Shown: positions 1 through 5,202, numbered from the stretch's first letter. The stretch: 7,581 nt of DNA from Ignavibacteriales bacterium (GCA_007280825.1 QYQI01000106.1:1-7581); one strand, 5' to 3'. Notes: generated by a model from the sequence alone, not told the origin. Numbers and translations: made by a program.

Positions 1-711
1 GAATTCAATTGCACTTTCTAATTTTTCTTTATCAAAACTTGCCGGTTCAAATGTTCGTTTCCCGACATCCAATACTTCCCTTTCTTTTTGCAGATCGCAA
101 TACTCCTCCAAACAATCAAGCAGTAAATCAACTGCTATTTCAGTTGGTGGTCCTTTCGGTTCATCATACAAAAACGCATAACGATTTCCACTCTCATGTT
201 TGGAGTAGGGAAGTACAGTTTGAGATTGATTCCATCTCAACTCGATATGATCGCATAATCCTTCCCGCCTCGGCTCGCCATCGGCGAGACGGGCATCTTT
301 AAGATACAACCGGTAAACACTTTTAGGTCCGTTCAATCGTTCTTTTAACCTTTCACTTTCTCGAACCTTTAGCCAGACATGATAACCAACACCGCTTCCG
401 CTTTTTACTGTCCATAAATATTTTTCACCTAAACCAAGCCGTTTACAAATCATCTCAACTATACTTGCACTTGCCTTGCCGCTAGGCGGGTCAGTAACTT
501 TATCGAAATCAATATTCCTAAAATCATTTATTCCGCAGATACCACCGATACCGGTTATACCTGCATTCCAGCCAAGATCAACTACATCGTTTTCCGTTTG
601 CTCAATCAATTGCCAATTCTCCCAAGGAATAGTTGGTCTCTTTCCTTGAATAGGTAAAACATTAAATCCGAAAATATTCCGATAAACTTTCGCGAGTTCT
701 ATGAATTGCAT
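1..711 (-). CDS. Prim-Pol (AEP-type) DNA primase/polymerase, N-terminal part, cut by left edge
   Basis: The frame is open from the ATG at 711-709 to base 1, giving 237 residues with no stop, so the C-terminal part lies outside the window. Visible motifs fit the N-terminal domain of bifunctional DNA primase/polymerases of the archaeo-eukaryotic primase fold: a GKRP..PW segment (residues 23-30), the metal-binding IDFD pair D68/D70, the SGSGVGYHVW motif with H111, and an IELRW segment with E157 as the likely third acidic ligand. Such proteins prime replication of plasmids, phages and integrative elements, usually joined to a helicase domain; none is visible here. The start follows the integrase stop by 2 nt, with GGAGA inside the last integrase codons, so translation is probably coupled. 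Residues 140-150 and 75-78 are encoded by palindromic DNA and may be insertions. The domain call is solid; the replication role is inferred from the family and the neighbours. Confidence 0.82.
   Translation of the reverse strand, partial: MQFIELAKVYRNIFGFNVLPIQGKRPTIPWENWQLIEQTENDVVDLGWNAGITGIGGICGINDFRNIDFDKVTDPPSGKASASIVEMICKRLGLGEKYLWTVKSGSGVGYHVWLKVRESERLKERLNGPKSVYRLYLKDARLADGEPRREGLCDHIELRWNQSQTVLPYSKHESGNRYAFLYDEPKGPPTEIAVDLLLDCLEEYCDLQKEREVLDVGKRTFEPASFDKEKLESAIEF
264..293. repeat. GC-rich palindromic element inside primase gene
   Basis: The hairpin has inner arms CTCGCC (274-279) and GGCGAG (283-288) around ATC, and outer arms CCCG (264-267) and CGGG (290-293). It is translated in the primase frame as residues 140-150 (ARLADGEPRRE). 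It lies between the H111 motif and the IELRW segment and is far richer in GC than the surrounding gene, so it looks like an in-frame insertion. Confidence 0.6.
472..491. repeat. Short GC-rich palindromic element inside primase gene
   Basis: The sequence CCGC-tag-GCGG (479-489) forms a 4-bp stem within a GC-rich stretch of otherwise AT-rich coding sequence. It encodes P75-G78, directly after the D68/D70 metal-binding motif. The stem is short, so calling it an inserted element rests mainly on its composition and on the other elements nearby. Confidence 0.35.
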
Positions 712-713
712 TA

Positions 714-1877
714 TTAATTTTCTCCGGAATTGATTCTAAAAATTTTCACTTCATTAAATTCCCCTCTTGAGAGAGGTGGCTCCGAAGGAGCCGGGGTAAG
801 TCTATGAGGTCTATCAAATGTTTTAATTGCTTTTTGCAGCGTCTCCAAATTCAAATGAGCATAAATCTCAGTTGTAGAAATCGAGGAATGCCCAAGCAGT
901 TCTTTAATCGTATAAAGTGAAACACCTTTCTGAGCTAGGTTCGAAGCGAATGAATGTCTAAGAGTGTGAAAATGAATTCGAGGATCCATTCCCGCAGCTT
1001 TGCAAGCACGCTTAAACACTTGTGAAAAATAATCGCCTGTAAATTGTTCGCCATTACTTTTGCAGAACACGAAACCATTTGTCCTTCTGATCCCGATGCA
1101 ATCGGGGGAAGAATCCCTTCCAGTTTTGTTCAACCTAATTAACCTTATTCTTGGTTTGTTAGCATGAGGGACAATTCCTTTCACACTTTCCGTTTCACTT
1201 TTCACCTTTGACCTTTCACATCTCTCAAGTATTTCAAATGCTTCATCGCAAATCGGAATATATCTTTGATTTCTTCCTTTTGTTATAAACTCTTCATCGC
1301 CGACGGTAATAATTTTTGTTGCGAGGTTTACATTTTTCCATTTCAGATTAATAACTTCGCCCAGACGCATCCCCGTGTAAAATCCGATGATCACTGCATC
1401 TTTGACAACTTCACATTTAATTTGATCGCTGATATCTGAAAGCTGATTGCTGTTGATAAACAATGGATCAACTTTCTGTTTTTTCGGTAGCTTAACTTTT
1501 AGAAAATAATTTTCTTTCATATAGCCCCAGTCTATTGCTTTATTGAACGCAGCTTTCAAAGTTCTGTGATAAACACGATATCCCCTAGTTACTTTTTGCT
1601 GAAGGTGAGTTACAAAAGTTTCAATATCCCTCAAACCAAGTGATTGAATGGATTTTTGGCTGCCAAAGAAATCAGTCAAATGTTTTAATGAATAAACAAC
1701 AGAATCATAATACGCTTTCGATCTATTATGTTTTATCAAGTCGCTGTATTCCTCAACAAATACCCTCAGCGTAACAACTTCCTTCTGATTCGATCCGTTC
1801 AGCAATGAAAATAATAATTTGAATTTCTCTAAATCGTCTATAGAAAACGATTTTAATATTTCAGTAATTTCTTCCAT
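714..1877 (-). CDS. Tyrosine recombinase / integrase of a mobile element
   Basis: A complete 387-residue site-specific recombinase. An N-terminal SAM-like core-binding domain covers roughly residues 35-125 and the catalytic domain follows. All catalytic residues are readable: R171 in TGMRLGE, K200 in the beta-hairpin (ITKGRNQRY), H304 and R307 in HTLRHSF, H330 in LLGHSS and nucleophile Y339. The spacings H-R (3), R-H (23) and H-Y (9) equal those of E. coli XerD. The K-to-H distance is 104 residues instead of 72, and the excess coincides with repeat-derived sequence (about residues 220-262). A further repeat-derived tail (residues 361-373) follows the last helix. It is likely active because no key residue is lost. 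It lies between an excisionase-like gene and a primase gene, which favours an element integrase over housekeeping XerC/D. The ATG at 1877 has an A-rich upstream region and no clear Shine-Dalgarno sequence. Confidence 0.93.
   Translation of the reverse strand: MEEITEILKSFSIDDLEKFKLLFSLLNGSNQKEVVTLRVFVEEYSDLIKHNRSKAYYDSVVYSLKHLTDFFGSQKSIQSLGLRDIETFVTHLQQKVTRGYRVYHRTLKAAFNKAIDWGYMKENYFLKVKLPKKQKVDPLFINSNQLSDISDQIKCEVVKDAVIIGFYTGMRLGEVINLKWKNVNLATKIITVGDEEFITKGRNQRYIPICDEAFEILERCERSKVKSETESVKGIVPHANKPRIRLIRLNKTGRDSSPDCIGIRRTNGFVFCKSNGEQFTGDYFSQVFKRACKAAGMDPRIHFHTLRHSFASNLAQKGVSLYTIKELLGHSSISTTEIYAHLNLETLQKAIKTFDRPHRLTPAPSEPPLSRGEFNEVKIFRINSGEN
761..796. repeat. REP-like compound palindrome at the integrase 3' end
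   Basis: A compound hairpin has a perfect inner stem GGCTCC-gaa-GGAGCC (778-792), a second stem CCTCT/AGAGG (763-767 and 772-776), and closing CCCC (761-764) with GGGG (793-796). It is read in frame as integrase residues 361-373 (TPAPSEPPLSRGE), beyond the catalytic Y339, so it forms a dispensable-looking tail. The core CCGAAGG recurs, on the other strand, in the element at 2278-2299. Confidence 0.65.
1092..1106. repeat. Palindrome CCCGAT-gca-ATCGGG inside integrase
   Basis: A perfect 6-bp-arm hairpin with a 3-nt loop, translated as P258-D-C-I-G262 of the integrase. It sits in the oversized interval between catalytic K200 and H304. Confidence 0.6.
1179..1219. repeat. Degenerate GTGAAAG tandem repeat inside integrase
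   Basis: Read on the minus strand, the stretch is a series of imperfect GTGAAAGG/GTGAAAAG/GTGAAAC units. It encodes the low-complexity residues SKVKSETESVKG (about 223-234). The related CCTTTCACTT (plus strand) occurs exactly at 349-358 and 2011-2020. Confidence 0.5.
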
Positions 1878-1934
1878 GTAGTATTGGCACTTATGTTTTT
1901 GTTTTTTGTATCAAGATATTTGAAATGATTTTTC

Positions 1935-2002
1935 CATCTTCCATCACCCACCTGTCCCGTGAAATCTGTTTCTCTATTTCACGGGATCAAACATCTTCCA
2001 TC
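1935..2002. repeat. 11-bp direct repeat flanking the hairpin
   Basis: CATCTTCCATC occurs exactly at 1935-1945 and 1992-2002, on either side of the 32-nt hairpin and 57 bp apart. It could be a relic of the hairpin's insertion or part of a compound repeat. Confidence 0.45.
1955..1986 (-). promoter_or_regulatory. Perfect 11-bp-arm hairpin between HTH gene and integrase
   Basis: TCCCGTGAAAT (1955-1965) and ATTTCACGGGA (1976-1986) are exact inverted copies with a 10-nt loop. The hairpin lies in the presumed shared transcript, 22 nt after the helix-turn-helix stop and 78 nt before the integrase ATG. No T-run follows on either strand, so it is not an ordinary intrinsic terminator. It could limit read-through into the integrase, protect mRNA, or be another dispersed palindromic repeat. 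Direct repeats CATCTTCCATC flank it at 1935-1945 and 1992-2002. Confidence 0.6.
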
Positions 2003-2007
2003 GCCTC

Positions 2008-2316
2008 TCACCTTTCACTTCTCCCGTTCTTCGCAATCCACTCATCAATCTCATTCTTAAAAAAGTAGAGCATCTTTCCTGTTGGCTTGTGGTGTGGAAT
2101 GATTTTCTTGTAGGTAAGTTTGTAAAGGTAACTTGGTGCATAACTGAGATAAGCGCATGTTTCCTTGAAAGTCATCGGCTTACTTGTCTGCCGATAGGCA
2201 TGATCTGGATTTTTCTTTAGAAGATTTTCTAACTCATCAATTCTCTTAAGAATTTCTGGAGTGCCTCCTATATGCGGCCTTCGGACATCCCTTCGGGATT
2301 TGTTGTTAGATTTCAC
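2008..2316 (-). CDS. Small excisionase/MerR-like helix-turn-helix DNA-binding protein
   Basis: A 102-residue protein. Residues 48-95 form the HTH_17/excisionase-type winged helix: MTFKETCAYLSYAPSYLY, a basic turn (KKIIPHHKPTGK), then an aromatic strand and the closing helix NEIDEWI. Residues 20-35 look like a short helix or coiled coil. Such proteins in elements act as recombination directionality factors or as transcriptional repressors; the sequence cannot decide between these. The start is a GTG at 2316-2314, preceded at 6 nt by AGAGAGG (2323-2329). A TAA lies in frame upstream and the next Met is residue 48, so GTG is well supported. Residues 6-10 (KSRRD) are encoded by the palindrome ATCCCttcGGGAT, and the C-terminal GRSER is encoded by the dispersed AGTGAAAGGTGA motif. 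It is first in the direction of integrase and primase and probably shares their transcript. Confidence 0.8.
   Translation of the reverse strand: MKSNNKSRRDVRRPHIGGTPEILKRIDELENLLKKNPDHAYRQTSKPMTFKETCAYLSYAPSYLYKLTYKKIIPHHKPTGKMLYFFKNEIDEWIAKNGRSER
2278..2299. repeat. Palindromic element at the start of the helix-turn-helix gene
   Basis: The hairpin ATCCC-ttc-GGGAT (2287-2299) is preceded by a second CCTTCGG unit at 2278-2284; the hairpin's own copy is at 2290-2296. It is translated as residues 6-13 (KSRRDVRR) of the excisionase-like protein, ahead of the folded domain. Confidence 0.5.
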
Positions 2317-2379
2317 TTTGTACCTCTCTGTTAATTAATTCTCTGGTACAAATATGAAAAGCATTATCAACGAAAAGAA

Positions 2380-2409
2380 TATATCCAACTTTATCCGACT
2401 TTATATCAA
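2380..2409 (-). promoter_or_regulatory. Putative promoter of the HTH-integrase-primase transcript
   Basis: On the minus strand, TTGATA (2409-2404) and GATATA (2385-2380) are separated by 18 nt, with the GTG start about 65 nt further on. The spacer holds two of the heptamers, as expected for a repressed promoter. The boxes are only fair matches and the sigma-factor preference of this organism is unknown. Confidence 0.3.
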
Positions 2410-2495
2410 GTGCCATAAAGTCTTTTTTATTTTTGGCTATAATTAACCAAAAACATTTAGGATAATATATCGATCAACATAAAGTTGCATAAAGT
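2388..2495. promoter_or_regulatory. Array of five ACTTTAT heptamers: operator or attachment-arm candidate
   Basis: Plus-strand ACTTTAT lies at 2388-2394 and 2398-2404. The inverse ATAAAGT lies at 2415-2421, 2479-2485 and 2489-2495. Both end pairs have exactly 10-bp spacing, one helical turn, and opposite orientation. The left pair overlaps a putative promoter for the helix-turn-helix gene; the right pair lies in the last codons of the 280-residue gene. Such phased heptamers suit an excisionase, a repressor or the arm-type sites of a tyrosine recombinase. One further copy lies elsewhere, at 497-503 in the primase gene. Confidence 0.5.
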
Positions 2496-3316
2496 GAGAT
2501 GAAGGGATAAATAATTAGCAGCAAGACAGAAAAAGAAATTTCTTTTAGAATATTCCTAATGAATCCACCTGTGTTAGTTGTATTGTCTGTAAAATTTCTT
2601 TTTTGCGCTAAATCTTTGAAAGGATCACCTTGTTGATTTACAAAATGTTCTGAGAATATCTTGAACTTATTATTATCGTTTACCGCGCCTCTTTTAGCCA
2701 GCTCATCAACAAATATTGCAAAAGTGCTGTCGCTGTCTTTCCAAGAAAGGGTAGTCAATTCGCCATTTGTTTTGCAAAAGCATTTATGTTTTTCGTCACA
2801 GAAGTGAACGAGTATTTCACTGTTTTTATAATCCGGGAAGATTTCGTTTTTACGGAGAGCTTCAAATACTTTCAGCAATACATCTTTACCGGCTTTCCAT
2901 ATAATCTTTTTGTTCATAGAGGTTGTTTTGCTTAATCGAAAACCTTCATCATTATTTTTAAGTCTGATGTTCACGATAGTTTGATAATAATCAAGTAACT
3001 GTTGAGCTTGTTCTAGAAATTCGTTGTAAGTACCGCTCAATTTCTCAGTTAATATTGTAACCAAATATTTTGTGCAATCTTCTTTGGTTGAATTATCATT
3101 TTCCCAATTAGTGGAAATCTCTTTATCAATATCGAAATCACAAGTGCTCAATTCTATTTGGAGGATTGATAATCTTTTCAACCTACTCCTTAAATATATT
3201 ATCCATTTATTGCATTGAAAGATTTCAAAAGACAATCTCTCAATTCTTTGCTCAACACGCTCGGTCTTTTCTAATTTTGTTTGAAGCTGGTCAAAAGAGA
3301 TGAATTGATATTTCAC
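2474..3316 (-). CDS. Uncharacterised RteC-like regulator candidate with C-terminal membrane anchor
   Basis: A 280-residue protein not recognised with certainty. Residues about 8-50 form a charged amphipathic or coiled-coil helix. Two segments share a pattern: W140-K ... L-K ... D ... I ... HF (ending at F172) and W192-K ... L-K ... D ... I ... HF (ending at F225). The second, with ELAKRGAV and FSEHF, weakly resembles the C-terminal winged region of RteC proteins, which control excision of Bacteroides conjugative transposons. That resemblance comes from eye alignment only. Residues 261-279 are strongly hydrophobic, which would make it a tail-anchored membrane protein, unusual for RteC. The start is GTG at 3316: GGGG lies 5 nt upstream, an in-frame TAA lies just above, and the next Met is residue 134. 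The last codons (CTT TAT GCA ACT TTA TGT) lie inside the ACTTTAT heptamer array, so the 3' end may have been rebuilt at a recombination or operator site. Confidence 0.6.
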   Translation of the reverse strand: MKYQFISFDQLQTKLEKTERVEQRIERLSFEIFQCNKWIIYLRSRLKRLSILQIELSTCDFDIDKEISTNWENDNSTKEDCTKYLVTILTEKLSGTYNEFLEQAQQLLDYYQTIVNIRLKNNDEGFRLSKTTSMNKKIIWKAGKDVLLKVFEALRKNEIFPDYKNSEILVHFCDEKHKCFCKTNGELTTLSWKDSDSTFAIFVDELAKRGAVNDNNKFKIFSEHFVNQQGDPFKDLAQKRNFTDNTTNTGGFIRNILKEISFSVLLLIIYPFISLYATLC

Positions 3317-3546
3317 ATGAACCCCATTTTAATGGAAAATAATCAATGAATTATCACACACAAACCCCGTCTTAGATTTATCTATGTATCTTAATTTTTC
3401 TTTGGAAAGGATTAAAACGGTAAATGTAGAAGTTCGATAAGCGCTCGTGTAAGATAATGATCAATTTGTTCCAACAACTAAAAACAAAATAATTATTTTC
3501 GATTAAAAAATCACACTCAAATAAAATATTTTTAACTTCACCCATC

Positions 3547-3564
3547 TTTCTAATCTTTTAGAAA
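3547..3564. repeat. AT-rich perfect inverted repeat
   Basis: TTTCTAA (3547-3553) and TTAGAAA (3558-3564) are perfect 7-bp arms with a 4-nt loop. The stem is too AT-rich for an intrinsic terminator; a protein-binding site is more likely. Confidence 0.35.
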
Positions 3565-3729
3565 ATAAAAGAGAACAAATCATAAACATTGAGCATTGTC
3601 TGAATCATTACAAGCTGCTGTCAACAAGTTTAATCTTATGTAGACAAATCTTACTGAACATTCTTATCCAAATATGTTATAGATACTGACATAATATTGA
3701 TAATTCGCATAAACCAAACTGATTGGTTG

Positions 3730-3769
3730 TCAGTCACTTTTTGGTCATATTCATTTACAGAATGACTGA
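3730..3769. promoter_or_regulatory. Separated inverted repeat upstream of the receiver-transporter operon
   Basis: TCAGTCA (3730-3736) and TGACTGA (3763-3769) are exact inverse copies with 26 nt between them, about 200-235 bp before the receiver start. ACTGATT also occurs directly repeated at 3719-3725 and 3766-3772. It may be a regulator site; no known consensus is recognised. Confidence 0.3.
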
Positions 3770-3799
3770 TTTTATTGGGGATTTTAATAAAGGAGGAAA

Positions 3800-3928
3800 A
3801 TGAGTTACTCTCCAGCAAACACTCCATCTGAAAAAATCTCCTATGTGCATTCTAAATTTTTCAGAATTAATTCTAAATTATTGCGAATCTTAATATCATT
3901 TTCCGTAAAAATCACATTTTTTCACTAA
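3800..3928 (+). CDS. Possible 42-residue small protein or leader peptide with strong SD
   Basis: An ATG at 3800 opens a 42-codon frame ending in TAA at 3926-3928, 38 nt before the receiver gene. The perfect AGGAGG at 3791-3796 is the strongest Shine-Dalgarno match in the window, but the spacer is only 3 nt. The first 18 residues are polar (SYSPANTPSEK). The rest is hydrophobic and basic (FFRINSKLLRILISFSVKI), like a short membrane-active or leader peptide. No family is recognised. The frame covers a 12-bp palindrome and two TTCTAAATT repeats, so the DNA may instead be regulatory and the ORF accidental. Confidence 0.3.
   Translation: MSYSPANTPSEKISYVHSKFFRINSKLLRILISFSVKITFFH
3850..3879. promoter_or_regulatory. 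12-bp palindrome with phased TTCTAAATT repeats, operator candidate
   Basis: AGAATTAATTCT (3863-3874) is a perfect palindrome centred about 98 bp before the receiver ATG. TTCTAAATT occurs at 3850-3858 and 3871-3879, 21 bp apart, close to two helical turns. This suits a dimeric regulator of the downstream operon, but AT-rich DNA makes chance matches common. Confidence 0.35.
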
Positions 3929-3966
3929 TTTTAGTATGGAACAATAAATGTGAGGTTAAGTCTGCC

Positions 3967-4329
3967 ATGAAAAAAATATTAATTATTGACGACCAAAGAG
4001 ATTATCTCAATTCTTTAGCGGTTGCACTAAAGAAGAAATTTGAGACATTCTTAGCTAATGACTACCAATCAGCATTACAAGAAATCCAAAAAGGTGTTGA
4101 TATAGTTTTGATTGATATTCGTCTTGAGGAAAACGATGAAAATAATATCGATGGTTTGAAAATTCTCGAATGGATTAAAATGAATAGACCAGAAGTATCA
4201 TCTTATGTAATGAGCGCATATAAAGAATTTAATTATGCCGAACAGGCATTAAATCTTGGGGCTAAACATTTTTTCAAAAAACCAATTGATATATTAAGTC
4301 TCATTGCCATACTTCAGGAAAAGGGTTGA
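3967..4329 (+). CDS. Single-domain response regulator (receiver, CheY-like)
   Basis: A 120-residue protein made only of a receiver domain, with no output domain. The acidic pair is D8/D9, the phosphoacceptor is D50 in IVLIDIR, the switch residue is S83 in VMSAY, the aromatic is F102, and the conserved lysine is K105 in FKKP. The loop after D50 (EENDENNIDG) is a few residues longer than usual, as in several stand-alone receivers. It should be phosphorylated by a histidine kinase, which is not in this window, and would act by protein-protein contact. The gene starts at an ATG with GAGG 11 nt upstream and ends 1 nt before the livH-like ATG, so it is the first gene of the transporter operon. This placement suggests that it controls, or reports on, the importer; that link is inference. 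Confidence 0.9.
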   Translation: MKKILIIDDQRDYLNSLAVALKKKFETFLANDYQSALQEIQKGVDIVLIDIRLEENDENNIDGLKILEWIKMNRPEVSSYVMSAYKEFNYAEQALNLGAKHFFKKPIDILSLIAILQEKG

Positions 4330-4330
4330 T

Positions 4331-5200
4331 ATGTTTTTACAGTTTATGATAAATGGAATAATAATCGGTTCTATCTATTCGCTTGTCTCCCTGGGATTTG
4401 CTTTGGTCTATAATACAACACGAATATTTCATTTAGCTTACGCTGTTCTCTATATGTTTTGTCCTTATATAATTCTGACATTTTACTCCAATCTAGGTTA
4501 TCCGCTCATAATAGCGTTCATAATTGCCATAATTATTACAATTCTTCTCAGCTTGATTCTGGAGATTATTATTTACAGACCACTTTCCAAGAAAGGTAGT
4601 TCAGATAACATTATTATGATAAGTTCTATCGGAATAATGATTGTAGTTATTAATATAGTTGCAATGCTTTATGGTAATGAAACAAAAATACTTAACCAGA
4701 ATATTTCGGAAACATTAACCTTTGGAAGTATAATTATTACTTACACTCAACTTGCACAATTTCTTATTAGTTCTTTTTTGTTAGTTGTTTTTTTAATGTT
4801 TCTCAAGTTTTCAAAGTTTGGAATTAAAACACGCGCAATGAGAGACGATACTATTCTTTGTTCTGTTTTTGGAAGTGATATATATAAAATGCGAATTGCA
4901 TTATTTACACTCAGTGCAATATTTGCTGCTGTTGGTGGGGGACTAGTTGCCTATGATGTTGGAATGGATCCTTATGTGGGTATGCCTATGTTACTTAATG
5001 CTGTAGTTGCTTTAATTATTGGCGGAATAGGACGATTTGAAGCTCCAATTCTTGGCGGTTTTATAATAGGAATATTACAATCTTTATCTGTCTGGGCATT
5101 CTCCGCAAGATGGCAGGATGCTGTTACTTTTACCTTACTAATTTTATTCTTAATGTTCCGACCACAGGGATTGCTAGGCGAAAAAAGAAGAACGGTTTAA
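4331..5200 (+). CDS. livH: Branched-chain amino acid/urea-type ABC importer permease, LivH-like
   Basis: A 289-residue polytopic membrane protein, about eight hydrophobic segments, of the HAAT permease family. It starts with the typical NGIIIGSIYSLVSLGFALVY helix. Residues 161-206 hold the cytoplasmic coupling loop (SKFGIKTRAMRDD ... GSDIYKMR) that contacts the ATPases, followed by FAAVGGGLVA. The tail carries GGIGRFEAPILGG (231-243) and FRPQGLLGE (276-284). The ATG at 4331 is preferred over an ATG at 4304: the later one has AAGGG 5 nt upstream, begins at the normal family N-terminus, and lies 1 nt after the receiver stop. With the LivM-like protein it would form the inner-membrane channel for a substrate handed over by a periplasmic binding protein. 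The substrate is not determined by the sequence; urea and short amides are alternatives to branched-chain amino acids. Confidence 0.88.
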   Translation: MFLQFMINGIIIGSIYSLVSLGFALVYNTTRIFHLAYAVLYMFCPYIILTFYSNLGYPLIIAFIIAIIITILLSLILEIIIYRPLSKKGSSDNIIMISSIGIMIVVINIVAMLYGNETKILNQNISETLTFGSIIITYTQLAQFLISSFLLVVFLMFLKFSKFGIKTRAMRDDTILCSVFGSDIYKMRIALFTLSAIFAAVGGGLVAYDVGMDPYVGMPMLLNAVVALIIGGIGRFEAPILGGFIIGILQSLSVWAFSARWQDAVTFTLLILFLMFRPQGLLGEKRRTV

Positions 5201-5202
5201 TT

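Larger units (their letters stand above)
3317..3966. other. 650-bp gene-poor divergent intergenic region
   Basis: This AT-rich region separates the minus-strand 280-residue gene from the plus-strand transporter operon, so promoters for both should lie here; no convincing -35/-10 pair is claimed. It contains a perfect 7-bp stem-loop (3547-3564), the separated inverted repeat TCAGTCA/TGACTGA (3730-3769), a 12-bp palindrome (3863-3874) and one possible small ORF (3800-3928). No tRNA or rRNA sequence was recognised. The switch in gene direction and the end of palindrome-bearing genes make it one candidate site for the mobile element's boundary. Confidence 0.6.

Noticed and set aside
9..302. 97-codon plus-strand frame
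   Set aside because: It lies antisense to the Prim-Pol primase, whose motifs are clear; no family features.
2412..2437. Hairpin GCCATAAA/TTTTTGGC as a terminator
   Set aside because: The stem is imperfect and AT-rich, and lacks a clean T-run after it on the minus strand; it overlaps the heptamer array, which explains it better.
4304..4330. Upstream ATG start for the LivH-like permease
   Set aside because: It would add nine charged residues overlapping the receiver gene; the ATG at 4331 has a better-spaced AAGGG and the family's normal N-terminus.
5110..5202. Upstream ATG start for the LivM-like permease
   Set aside because: The extra 31 residues are read out of frame from livH and do not resemble LivM.
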